Below are positions 37,001-49,374 of a stretch of DNA of 64,000 bases, piece by piece. The translations under genes were made by a program, and so were the position numbers. Source of the DNA: Litoditis marina (taxonomy: Eukaryota > Nematoda > Chromadorea > Rhabditida > Rhabditidae); the NCBI GenBank assembly GCA_964036275.1, contig CAXIWQ010000412.1, positions 1 to 64,000 on the forward strand, given 5' to 3'. The notes under the pieces are model-generated. The model was not told the origin of the DNA and searched no databases. It was given only the letters and a program-made list of their open reading frames with translations. The stretch's first letter is position 1. Every line of letters begins with the position of its first letter.

Positions 37001-40000
37001 AGCTGGGAGCAACATATTTGATAGCCGTATGAACTGTTCTCTGTAGCTGCAAGGCAAAGAGTCGATAACCGCGTTAATTCGTATTTCGTGGCAGTGCGCC
37101 ACAGAATAGATTGTCGTATTAGGTTTTTGTAGCTGGGAACAACAGACTTGATAGCCGTATTAACTTTTTTCTGTAGCTGCAAAGCAAACAGTCGATAACC
37201 GCGTTAATTCGTATTTTGTGGCTGTGCGCCACAGAATAGATAGTCGTATTAGGTTTTTGTAGCTGGGAGCAACATACTTGATAGCCGTATAAACTTTTTT
37301 CTGTAGCTGCACGGCAAAGAGTCAATAACCGCGTTAATTTGTCTTTTGTGGCTGTGCGCCACAGAATATAAAGTCGTATTAGGTTTTTGTAGCTGGGAGC
37401 AACAGACTTGATAGCCGTATAAACTTTTTTCTGTAGCTGCAAGGCAAAAAGGTAATAACCGCTTTAATTTGTCTTTTGTGGCTGTGCGCCACAGAATATA
37501 AAGTCGTATTAGGTTTTTGTAGCCATGAGCAACAGACTTGATAGCCGTATAAACTTTTTTCTGTAGCTGCAAGGCAAAGAGTCGATAACCGCGTTAATTC
37601 GTATTTTGTGGCTGTGTGCCACAGAATAGATAGTTGTATTGGGTTTTTCTAGCTGGGAGCAACATACTTGATAGCCGTATAAACTTTTTTCTGTAGCTGC
37701 AAGGCAAAGTGTCAATAACCGCGCTAATTTGTCTTTTGTGGCTGTGCGCCACAGAATGTAAAGTCGTATTAGGTTTTTGTAGCCATGAGCAACTTGATAG
37801 CCGTATGAACTGTTCTCTGTAGCTGCAAGGCAAAGAGTCGATAACCGCGTTAATTCGTATTTTGTGGCTGTGCGCCACAGAGTAGATTGTCGTATTAGGT
37901 TTTTGTAGCTGGGAGCAACATATTTGATAGCCGTATGAACTGTTCTCTGTAGCTGCAAGGCAAAGAGTCGATAACCGCGTTAAATCGTATTTTGTGGCTG
38001 TGCGCCACAGAATAGATTGTCGTATCAGGTTTTTGTAGCTGGGAACAACAGACTTGATAGCCGTATTAACTTTTTTCTGTAGCTGCAAAGCAAACAGTCG
38101 ATAACCGCGTTAATTCGTATTTTGTGGCTGTGCGCCACAGAATAGATAGTAGTATTAGGTTTTTGTAGCTGGGAGCAACATACTTGATAGCCGTATAAAC
38201 TTTTTTCTGTAGCTGCACGGCAAAGAGTCAATAACCGCGTTAATTTGTCTTTTGTGGCTGTGCGCCACAGAATATAAAGTCGTATTAGGTTTTTGTAGCT
38301 GGGAGCAACAGACTTGATAGCCGTATAAATTTTTTTCTGTAGCTGCAAGGCAAAGAGTCAATAACCGCGTTAATCTGTCTTTTGTGGCTGTGCGCCACAT
38401 AATATAAAGTCGTATTAGGTTTTTGTAGCCATGAGCAACAGACTTGATAGCCGTATAAACTTTTTTCTGTAGCTGCAAGGCAAAGAGTCGATAACCGCGG
38501 TAATTCGTATTTTGTGGCTGTGTGCCACAGAATAGATAGTTGTATTGGGTTTTTCTAGCTGGGAGCAACATACTTGATAGCCGTATAAACTTTTTTCTGT
38601 AGCTGCAAGGCAAAGTGTCAATAACCGCGCTAATTTGTCTTTTGTGGCTGTGCGCCACAGAATGTAAAGTCGTATTAGGTTTTTGTAGCCATGAGCAACT
38701 TGATAGCTGTATGAACTGTTCTCTGTAGCTGCAAGGCAAAGAGTCGATAACCGCGTTAATTCGTATTTTGTGGCTGTGCGCCACAGAATAGATTGTCGTA
38801 TTAGGTTTTTGTAGCTGGGAACAACAGACTTGATAGCCGTATTAACTTTTTTCTGTAGCTGCAAAGCAAACAGTCGATAACCGCGTTAATTCGTATTTTG
38901 TGGCTGTGCGCCACAGAATAGATAGTCGTATTAGGTTTTTGTAGCTGGGAACAACAACTTGATAGCCGTATAAACTTTTTTCTGTAGCTGCAAGGCAAAA
39001 AGGTAATAACCGCTTTAATTTGTCTTTTGTGGCTGTGCGCCACAGAATATAAAGTCGTATTAGGTTTTTGTAGCCATGAGCAACAGACTTGATAGCCGTA
39101 TAAACTTTTTTCTGTAGCTGCAAGGCAAAGAGTCGATAACCGCGTTAATTCGTATTTTGTGGCTGTGTGCCACAGAATAGATAGTTGTATTGGGTTTTTC
39201 TAGCTGGGAGCAACATACTTGATAGCCGTATAAACTTTTTTCTGTAGCTGCAAGGCAAAGTGTCAATAACCGCGCTAATTTGTCTTTTGTGGCTGTGCGC
39301 CACAGAATGTAAAGTCGTATTAGGTTTTTGTAGCCATGAGCAACTTGATAGCCGTATGAACTGTTCTCTGTAGCTGCAAGGCAAAGAGTCGATAACCGCG
39401 TTAATTCGTATTTTGTGGCTGTGCGCCACAGAGTAGATTGTCGTATTAGGTTTTTGTAGCTGGGAGCAACATATTTGATAGCCGTATGAACTGTTCTCTG
39501 TAGCTGCAAGGCAAAGAGTCGATAACCGCGTTAATTCGTATTTCGTGGCAGTGCGCCACAGAATAGATTGTCGTATTAGGTTTTTGTAGCTGGGAACAAC
39601 ATACTTGATAGCCGTATTAACTTTTTTCTGTAGCTGCAAAGCAAACAGTCGATAACCGCGTTAATTCGTATTTTGTGGCTGTGCGCCACAGAAAAGATAG
39701 TCGTATTAGGTTTTTGTAGCTGGGAGCAACATACTTGATAGCCGTATAAACTTTTTTCTGTAGCTGCACGGCAAAGAGTCAATAACCGCGTTAATTTGTC
39801 TTTGTGGCTGTGCGCCACAGAATATAAAGTCGTATTAGGTTTTTGTAGCTGGGAGCAACAGACTTGATAGCCGTATAAACTTTTTTCTGTAGCTGCAAGG
39901 CAAAAAGGTAATAACCGCTTTAATTTGTCTTTGTGGCTGTGCGCCACAGAATATAAAGTCGTATTAGGTTTTTGTAGCCATGAGCAACAGACTTGATAGC

Positions 40001-40249
40001 CGTATAAACTTTTTCTGTAGCTGCAAGGCAAAGAGTCGATAACCGCGTTAATTCGTATTTGTGGCTGTGTGCCACAGAATAGATAGTTGTATTGGGTTTT
40101 TCTAGCTGGGAGCAACATACTTGATAGCCGTATAAACTTTTTTCTGTAGCTGCAAGGCAAAGTGTCAATAACCGCGCTAATTTGTCTTTTGTGGCTGTGC
40201 GCCACAGAATGTAAAGTCGTATTAGGTTTTGTAGCCATGAGCAACTTGA

Positions 40250-40251
40250 TA
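40250..40251. other. Left TA target-site duplication
   Basis: The uninterrupted satellite reads CTTGATAGCC. Here it reads CTTGA-TA and then enters the inserted element, and TA is repeated after the element at 40482-40483. A 2-bp TA duplication is typical of Tc1/mariner-type and related transposons. Confidence 0.75.
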
Positions 40252-40287
40252 TAGTTTGTTCCACCAACTATAACCCTCTACAGTAAT
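40252..40287 (+). repeat. Left terminal inverted repeat of the MITE-like element
   Basis: 36 bases starting TAGTTTG and ending CTACAGTAAT. They pair with 40445-40481 at about 28 of 37 aligned positions, the inner 11 bases (TCTACAGTAAT) being identical. Weaker similarity (TCAAACTTC against TCAAATATTC) continues inward by about 15 bases. Confidence 0.8.
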
Positions 40288-40444
40288 AGGCTCAAACTTC
40301 GAGGTCAAAGTTTGCTATGTTGGCGTTTTGAATTTCTCCAAGTTTTGGTAGTGTCTTCTGCACTTTTACTTCTACAAACTCGGAAAGTTTGAAACGAAAA
40401 TAATGAAATTGTTCATTAGAAACATTCTTCTGAATATTTGACGG

Positions 40445-40481
40445 ATTACTGTAGAAGGACATCGATTGGTGAAACTGAGTA
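40445..40481 (-). repeat. Right terminal inverted repeat of the MITE-like element
   Basis: 37 bases starting ATTACTGTAGAAGG and ending AAACTGAGTA. Read on the reverse strand they align with 40252-40287 with one gap. Confidence 0.8.
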
Positions 40482-40483
40482 TA
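40482..40483. other. Right TA target-site duplication
   Basis: TA immediately before GCCGTATGAAC, where satellite B resumes. It matches the TA at 40250-40251. Confidence 0.75.
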
Positions 40484-43400
40484 GCCGTATGAACTGTTCT
40501 CTGTAGCTGCAAGGCAAAGAGTCGATAACCGCGTTAATTCGTATTTTGTGGCTGTGCGCCACAGAGTAGATTGTCGTATTAGGTTTTTGTAGCTGGGAGC
40601 AACATATTGATAGCCGTATGAACTGTTCTCTGTAGCTGCAAGGCAAAGAGTCGATAACCGCGTTAAATCGTATTTTGTGGCTGTGCGCCACAGAATAGAT
40701 TGTCGTATCAGGTTTTTGTAGCTGGGAACAACAGACTTGATAGCCGTATTAACTTTTTTCTGTAGCTGCAAAGCAAACAGTCGATTACCGCGTTAATTCG
40801 TATTTTGTGGCTGTGCGCCACAGAATAGATAGTAGTATTAGGTTTTTGTAGCTGGGAGCAACATACTTGATAGCCGTATAAACTTTTTTCTGTAGCTGCA
40901 CGGCAAAGAGTCAATAACCGCGTTAATTTGTCTTTTGTGGCTGTGCGCCACAGAATATAAAGTCGTATTAGGTTTTTGTAGCTGGAGCAACAGACTTGAT
41001 AGCCGTATAAATTTTTTTCTGTAGCTGCAAGGCAAAGAGTCAATAACCGCGTTAATCTGTCTTTTGTGGCTGTGCGCCACATAATATAAAGTCGTATTAG
41101 GTTTTTGTAGCCATGAGCAACAGACTTGATAGCCGTATAAACTTTTTTCTGTAGCTGCAAGGCAAAGAGTCGATAACCGCGGTAATTCGTATTTTGTGGC
41201 TGTGTGCCACAGAATAGATAGTTGTATTGGGTTTTTCTAGCTGGGAGCAACATACTTGATAGCCGTATAAACTTTTTTCTGTAGCTGCAAGACAAAGTGT
41301 CAATAACCGCGCTAATTTGTCTTTTGTGGCTGTGCGCCACAGAATGTAAAGTCGTATTAGGTTTTTGTAGCCATGAGCAACTTGATAGCCGTATGAACTG
41401 TTCTCTGTAGCTGCAAGGCAAAGAGTCGATAACCGCGTTAATTCGTATTTTGTGGCTGTGCGCCACAGAGTAGATTGTCGTATTAGGTTTTTGTAGCTGG
41501 GAGCAACATATTTGATAGCCGTATGAACTGTTCTCTGTAGCTGCAAGCAAAGAGTCGATAACCGCGTTAATTCGTATTTCGTGGCAATGCGCCACAGAAT
41601 AGATTGTCGTATTAGGTTTTTGTAGCTGGGAACAACAGACTTGATAGCCGTATTAACTTTTTTCTGTAGCTGCAAAGCAAACAGTCGATAACCGCGTTAA
41701 TTCGTATTTTGTGGCTGTGCGCCACAGAATAGATAGTCGTATTAGGTTTTTGTAGCTGGGAGCAACATACTTGATAGCCGTATAAACTTTTTTCTGTAGC
41801 TGCACGGCAAAGAGTCAATAACCGCGTTAATTTGTCTTTTGTGGCTGTGCGCCACAGAATATAAAGTCGTATTAGGTTTTTGTAGCTGGGAGCAACAGAC
41901 TTGATAGCCGTATAAACTTTTTTCTGTAGCTGCAAGGCAAAAAGGTAATAACCGCTTTAATTTGTCTTTTGTGGCTGTGCGCCACAGAATATAAAGTCGT
42001 ATTAGGTTTTTGTAGCCATGAGCAACAGACTTGATAGCCGTATAAACTTTTTTCTGTAGCTGCAAGGCAAAGAGTCGATAACCGCGTTAATTCGTATTTT
42101 GTGGCTGTGTGCCACAGAATAGATAGTTGTATTGGGTTTTTCTAGCTGGGAGCAACATACTTGATAGCCGTATAAACTTTTTTCTGTAGCTGCAAGGCAA
42201 AGTGTCAATAACCGCGCTAATTTGTCTTTTGTGGCTGTGCGCCACAGAATGTAAAGTCGTATTAGGTTTTTGTAGCCATGAGCAACTTGATAGCCGTATG
42301 AACTGTTCTCTGTAGCTGCAAGGCAAAGAGTCGATAACCGCGTTAATTCGTATTTTGTGGCTGTGCGCCACAGAGTAGATTGTCGTATTAGGTTTTTGTA
42401 GCTGGAGCAACATATTTGATAGCCGTATGAACTGTTCTCTGTAGCTGCAAGGCAAAGAGTCGATAACCGCGTTAAATCGTATTTTGTGCTGTGCGCCACA
42501 GAATAGATTGTCGTATCAGGTTTTTGTAGCTGGGAACAACAGACTTGATAGCCGTATTAACTTTTTTCTGTAGCTGCAAAGCAAACAGTCGATAACCGCG
42601 TTAATTCGTATTTTGTGGCTGTGCGCCACAGAATAGATAGTAGTATTAGGTTTTTGTAGCTGGGAGCAACATACTTGATAGCCGTATAAACTTTTTTCTG
42701 TAGCTGCACGGCAAAGAGTCAATAACCGCGTTAATTTGTCTTTTGTGGCTGTGCGCCACAGAATATAAAGTCGTATTAGGTTTTGTAGCTGGGAGCAACA
42801 GACTTGATAGCCGTATAAATTTTTTTCTGTAGCTGCAAGGCAAAGAGTCAATAACCGCGTTAATCTGTCTTTTGTGGCTGTGCGCCACATAATATAAAGT
42901 CGTATTAGGTTTTTGTAGCTGGGAGCAACAGACTTGATAGCCGTATAAACTTTTTTCCGTAGCTGCAAGCCAATGAGTCGATAACCGCGTTAATTCGTAT
43001 TTCGTGGCTGTGCGCCACAAAATATATAGTCGTATTAGGTTTTGTAGCTGGGAGCAACAGACTTGATAGCCGTATGAACTGTTCTCTGTAGCTGCAAGGC
43101 AAAGAGTCGATAACCGCGTTAATTCGTATTTTGTGGCTGTGCGCCACAGAGTAGATTGTCGTATTAGGTTTTTGTAGCTGGGAGCAACATACTTGATAGC
43201 CGTATAAACTTTTTTCTGTAGCTGCACGGCAAAGAGTCAATAACCGCGTTAATTTGTCTTTTGTGGCTGTGCGCCACAGAATATAAAGTCGTATTAGGTT
43301 TTTGTAGCTGGGAGCAACAGACTTGATAGCCGTATAAACTTTTTTCTGTAGCTGCAAGGCAAAAAGGTAATAACCGCTTTAATTTGTCTTTTGTGGCTGT

Positions 43401-46400
43401 GCGCCACAGAATATAAAGTCGTATTAGGTTTTTGTAGCCATGAGCAACAGACTTGATAGCCGTATAAACTTTTTTCTGTAGCTGCAAGGCAAAGAGTCGA
43501 TAACCGCGGTAATTCGTATTTTGTGGCTGTGTGCCACAGAATAGATAGTTGTATTGGGTTTTTCCAGCTGGGAGCAACATACTTGATAGCCGTATAACTT
43601 TTTTCTGTAGCTGCAAGGCAAAGTGTCAATAACCGCGCTAATTTGTCTTTTGTGGCTGTGCGCCACAGAATGTAAAGTCGTATTAGGTTTTTGTAGCCAT
43701 GAGCAACTTGATAGCCGTATGAACTGTTCTCTGTAGCTGCAAGGCAAAGAGTCGATAACCGCGTTAATTCGTATTTTGTGGCTGTGCGCCACAGAGTAGA
43801 TTGTCGTATTAGGTTTTTGTAGCTGGGAGCAACATATTTGATAGCCGTATGAACTGTTCTCTGTAGCTGCAAGGCAAAGAGTCGATAACCGCGTTAATTC
43901 GTATTTCGTGGCAGTGCGCCACAGAATAGATTGTCGTATTAGGTTTTTGTAGCTGGGAACAACAGACTTGATAGCCGTATTAACTTTTTTCTGTAGCTGC
44001 AAAGCAAACAGTCGATAACCGCGTTAATTCGTATTTTGTGGCTGTGCGCCACAGAATATAGTCGTATTAGGTTTTTGTAGCTGGGAGCAACATACTTGAT
44101 AGCCGTATAAACTTTTTTCTGTAGCTGCACGGCAAAGAGTCAATAACCGCGTTAATTTGTCTTTTGTGGCTGTGCGCCACAGAATATAAAGTCGTATTAG
44201 ATTTTTGTAGCTGGGAGCAACAGACTTGATAGCCGTATAAACTTTTTTCTGTAGCTGCAAGGCAAAAAGGTAATAACCGCTTTAATTTGTCTTTTGTGGC
44301 TGTGCGCCACAGAATATAAAGTCGTATTAGGTTTTTGTAGCCATGAGCAACAGACTTGATAGCCGTATAAACTTTTTTCTGTAGCTGCAAGGCAAAGAGT
44401 CGATAACCGCGTTAATTCGTATTTTGTGGCTGTGTGCCACAGAATAGATAGTTGTATTGGGTTTTTCTAGCTGGGAGCAACATACTTGATAGCCGTATAA
44501 ACTTTTTTCTGTAGCTGCAAGGCAAAGTGTCAATAACCGCGCTAATTTGTCTTTTGTGGGCTGTGCGCCACAGAATGTAAAGTCGTATTAGGTTTTTGTA
44601 GCCATGAGCAACTTGATAGCCGTATGAACTGTTCTCTGTAGCTGCAAGGCAAAGAGTCGATAACCGCGTTAATTCGTATTTTGTGGCTGTGCGCCACAGA
44701 GTAGACTGTCGTATTAGGTTTTTGTAGCTGGGAGCAACATATTTGATAGCCGTATGAACTGTTCTCTGTAGCTGCAAGGCAAAGAGTCGATAACCGCGTT
44801 AAATCGTATTTTGTGGCTGTGCGCCACAGAATAGATTGTCGTATCAGGTTTTTGTAGCTGAGAACAACAGACTTGATAGCCGTATCAACTGTTTTCTGTA
44901 GCTGCAAAGCAAACAGTCGATAACCGCGTTAATTCGTATTTTGTGGCCGTGCGCCACAGAATAGATAGTAGTATTAGGTTTTTGTAGCTGGGAGCAACAT
45001 ACTTGATAGCCGTATAAACTTTTTTCTGTAGCTGCACGCAAAGAGTCAATAACCGCGTTAATTTGTCTTTTGTGGCTGTGCGCCACAGAATATAAAGTCG
45101 TATTAGGTTTTGTAGCTGGGAGCAACAGACTTGATAGCCGTATAAATTTTTTTCTGTAGCTGCAAGGCAAAGAGTCAATAACCGCGTTAATCTGTCTTTT
45201 GTGGCTGTGCGCCACATAATATAAAGTCGTATTAGGTTTTTGTAGCTGGGAGCAACAGACTTGATAGCCGTATAAACTTTTTTTCCGTAGCTGCAAGCCA
45301 ATGAGTCGATAACCGCGTTAATTCGTACTTCTTGGCTGTGCGCCACAGAATAGATAGTTGTATTGGGTTTTTCTAGCTGGGAGCAACATACTTGATAGCC
45401 GTATAAACTTTTTTCTGTAGCTGCAAGGCAAAGTGTCAATAACCGCGCTAATTTATCGTTTGTGGCTGTGCGCCACAGAATGTAAAGTCGTATTAGGTTT
45501 TTGTAGCCATGAGCAACTTGATAGCCGTATGAACTGTTCTCTGTAGCTGCAAGGCAAAGAGTCGATAACCGCGTTAATTCGTATTTTGTGGCTGTGCGCC
45601 ACAGAGTAGATTGTCGTATTAGGTTTTTGTAGCTGGGAGCAACATATTTGATAGCCGTATGAACTGTTCTCTGTAGCTGCAAGCAAAGAGTCGATAACCG
45701 CGTTAATTCGTATTTCGTGGCAGTGCGCCACAGAATAGATTGTCGTATTAGGTTTTGTAGCTGGGAACAACAGACTTGATAGCCGTATTAACTTTTTTCT
45801 GTAGCTGCAAAGCAAACAGTCGATAACCGCGTTAATTCGTATTTTGTGGCTGTGCGCCACAGAATAGATAGTCGTATTAGGTTTTTTGTAGCTGGGAGCA
45901 ACATACTTGATAGCCGTATAAACTTTTTTCTGTAGCTGCACGGCAAAGAGTCAATAACCGCGTTAATTTGTCTTTTGTGGCTGTGCGCCACAGAATATAA
46001 AGTCGTATTAGGTTTTTGTAGCTGGGAGCAACAGACTTGATAGCCGTATAAACTTTTTTCTGTAGCTGCAAGGCAAAAAGGTAATAACCGCTTTAATTTG
46101 TCTTTTGTGGCTGTGCGCCACAGAATATAAAGTCGTATTAGGTTTTTGTAGCCATGAGCAACAGACTTGATAGCCGTATAAACTTTTTTCTGTAGCTGCA
46201 AGGCAAAGAGTCGATAACCGCGTTAATTCGTATTTTGTGGCTGTGTGCCACAGAATAGATAGTTGTATTGGGTTTTTCTAGCTGGGAGCAACATACTTGA
46301 TAGCCGTATAAACTTTTTTCTGTAGCTGCAAGGCAAAGTGTCAATAACCGCGCTAATTTGTCTTTTGTGGCTGTGCGCCACAGAATGTAAAGTCGTATTA

Positions 46401-49374
46401 GGTTTTTGTAGCCATGAGCAACTTGATAGCCGTATGAACTGTTCTCTGTAGCTGCAAGGCAAAGAGTCGATAACCGCGTTAATTCGTATTTTGTGGCTGT
46501 GCGCCACAGAGTAGATTGTCGTATTAGGTTTTTGTAGCTGGGAGCAACATATTTGATAGCCGTATGAACTGTTCTCTGTAGCTGCAAGGCAAAGAGTCGA
46601 TAACCGCGTAAATCGTATTTTGTGGCTGTGCGCCACAGAATAGATTGTCGTATCAGGTTTTTGTAGCTGAGAACAACAGACCTTGATAGCCGTATTAACT
46701 TTTTTCTGTAGCTGCAAAGCAAACAGTCGATAACCGCGTTAATTCGTATTTTGTGGCTGTGCGCCACAGAATAGATAGTAGTATTAGGTTTTTGTAGCTG
46801 GGAGCAACATACTTGATAGCCGTATAAACTTTTTTCTGTAGCTGCACGGCAAAGAGTCAATAACCGCGTTAATTTGTCTTTTGTGGCTGTGCGCCACAGA
46901 ATATAAAGTCGTATTAGGTTTTTGTAGCTGGGAGCAACAGACTTGATAGCCGTATAAACTTTTTTCTGTAGCTGCAAGGCAAAGTGTCAATAACCGCGCT
47001 AATTTGTCTTTTGTGGCTGTGCGCCACAGAATGTAAAGTCGTATTAGGTTTTTGTAGCCATGAGCAACTTGATAGCCGTATGAACTGTTCTCTGTAGCTG
47101 CAAGGCAAAGAGTCGATAACCGCGTTAATTCGTATTTTGTGGCTGTGCGCCACAGAGTAGATTGTCGTATTAGGTTTTTGTAGCTGGAGCAACATATTTG
47201 ATAGCCGTATGAACTGTTCTCTGTAGCTGCAAGGCAAAGAGTCGATAACCGCGTTAAATCGTATTTGTGGCTGTGCGCCACAGAATAGATTGTCGTATCA
47301 GGTTTTTGTAGCTGAGAACAACAGACTTGATAGCCGTATTAACTTTTTTCTGTAGCTGCAAAGCAAACAGTCGATACCGCGTTAATTCGTATTTTGTGGC
47401 CGTGCGCCACAGAATAGATAGTAGTATTAGGTTTTTGTAGCTGGGAGCAACATACTTGATAGCCGTATAAACTTATTTCTGTAGCTGCACGGCAAAGAGT
47501 CAATAACCGCGTTAATTTGTCTTTTGTGGCTGTGCGCCACAGAATATAAAGTCGTATTAGGTTTTTGTAGCTGGGAGCAACAGACTTGATAGCCGTATAA
47601 ATTTTTTTCTGTAGCTGCAAGGCAAAGAGTCAATAACCGCGTTAATCTGTCTTTTGTGGCTGTGCGCCACATAATATAAAGTCGTATTAGGTTTTTGTAG
47701 CTGGGAGCAACAGACTTGATAGCCGTATAAACTTTTTTCCGTAGCTGCAAGCCAATGAGTCGATAACCGCGTTAATTCGTACTTCTTGGCTGTGCGCCAC
47801 AGAATAGATAGTTGTATTGGGTTTTTCTAGCTGGGAGCAACATACTTGATAGCCGTATAAACTTTTTTCTGTAGCTGCAAGGCAAAGTGTCAATAACCGC
47901 GCTAATTTATCGTTTGTGGCTGTGCGCCACAGAATGTAAAGTCGTATTAGGTTTTTGTAGCCATGAGCAACTTGATAGCCGTATGAACTGTTCTCTGTAG
48001 CTGCAAGGCAAAGAGTCGATAACCGCGTTAATTCGTATTTTGTGGCTGTGCGCCACAGAGTAGATTGTCGTATTAGGTTTTTGTAGCTGGGAGCAACATA
48101 TTTGATAGCCGTATGAACTGTTCTCTGTAGCTGCAAGGCAAAGAGTCGATAACCGCGTTAATTCGTATTTCGTGGCAGTGCGCCACAGAATAGATAGTCG
48201 TATTAGGTTTTTGTAGCTGGGAGCAACATACTTGATAGCCGTATAAACTTTTTTCTGTAGCTGCACGGCAAAGAGTCAATAACCGCGTTAATTTGTCTTT
48301 TGTGGCTGTGCGCCACAGAATATAAAGTCGTATTAGGTTTTTGTAGCTGGGAGCAACAGACTTGATAGCCGTATAAACTTTTTTCTGTAGCTGCAAGCAA
48401 AAAGGTAATAACCGCTTTAATTTGTCTTTTGTGGCTGTGCGCCACAGAATATAAAGTCGTATTAGGTTTTTGTAGCCATGAGCAACAGACTTGATAGCCG
48501 TATAAACTTTTTTCTGTAGCTGCAAGGCAAAGAGTCGATAACCGCGTTAATTCGTATTTTGTGGCTGTGTGCCACAGAATAGATAGTTGTATTGGGTTTT
48601 TCTAGCTGGGAGCAACATACTTGATAGCCGTATAAACTTTTTTCTGTAGCTGCAAGGCAAAGTGTCAATAACCGCGCTAATTTGTCTTTTGTGGCTGTGC
48701 GCCACAGAATGTAAAGTCGTATTAGGTTTTTGTAGCCATGAGCAACTTGATAGCCGTATGAACTGTTCTCTGTAGCTGCAAGGCAAAGAGTCGATAACCG
48801 CGTTAATTCGTATTTTGTGGCTGTGCGCCACAGAGTAGATTGTCCGTATTAGGTTTTTGTAGCTGGGAGCAACATATTTGATAGCCGTATGAACTGTTCT
48901 CTGTAGCTGCAAGGCAAAGAGTCGATAACCGCGTTAAATCGTATTTTGTGGCTGTGCGCCACAGAATAGATTGTCGTATCAGGTTTTTGTAGCTGAGAAC
49001 AACAGACTTGATAGCCGTATTAACTTTTTTCTGTAGCTGCAAAGCAAACAGTCGATAACCGCGTTAATTCGTATTTTGTGGCCGTGCGCCACAGAATAGA
49101 TAGTAGTATTAGGTTTTTGTAGCTGGGAGCAACATACTTGATAGCCGTATAAACTTATTTCTGTAGCTGCACGGCAAAGAGTCAATAACCGCGTTAATTT
49201 GTCTTTTGTGGCTGTGCGCCACAGAATATAAAGTCGTATTAGGTTTTTGTAGCTGGGAGCAACAGACTTGATAGCCGTATAAATTTTTTTCTGTAGCTGC
49301 AAGGCAAAGAGTCAATAACCGCGTTAATCTGTCTTTTGTGGCTGTGCGCCACATAATATAAAGTCGTATTAGGT

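Larger units (their letters stand above)
33931..40251 (-). repeat. Satellite B array, inverted block, segment left of the inserted element
   Basis: Reverse-strand 130-bp monomers containing GCGCCACAGAATA, CCGCGTTAA, CTGTAGCTGCAAGG and TTGATAGCCGTAT. The stretch 34280-34990 has the same unit order, inverted, as 14.1-14.8 kb, including the diagnostic AACTTATCTCTGTAACTGC near 34831. From about 35.2 kb a seven-monomer (906-bp) higher-order repeat dominates, for example offsets of 906 among GGGAACAACAGACTTGATAG sites near 36228, 37134 and 38040. A recurrent 126-bp monomer lacks four bases (GAGCAACTTGATAG for GAGCAACAGACTTGATAG). A 4-bp deletion (CGTGGTTTTTG) sits near 34273. Several one-base homopolymer losses cluster at 39801-40232. 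No genes were seen. Confidence 0.95.
40252..40481. mobile_element. MITE-like non-autonomous DNA transposon, 230 bp, TA-flanked
   Basis: This is the only non-satellite sequence in the window. It is bounded by imperfect terminal inverted repeats: the left end begins TAGTTTGTTCCACCAA and the reverse complement of the right end begins TACTCAGTTTCACCAA (12 of 16 positions match). Both continue to a shared TCTACAGTAAT about 26 bases in. It is flanked by TA on each side, and satellite B resumes in register (CTTGA-TA / TA-GCC), so the insertion caused no detectable target loss. At 230 bp it cannot encode a transposase. A minus-strand frame is open through most of it and ends near 40292, with no domain I recognise. 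The TA target fits the Tc1/mariner/pogo superfamily, but the terminal sequence alone does not let me name a family. Confidence 0.82.

Noticed and set aside
40252..40481. Retroposed gene fragment or SINE
   Set aside because: There is no poly-A tail, no tRNA-like A/B box that I can see, and the ends are inverted repeats with a TA duplication, which fits a DNA transposon better.
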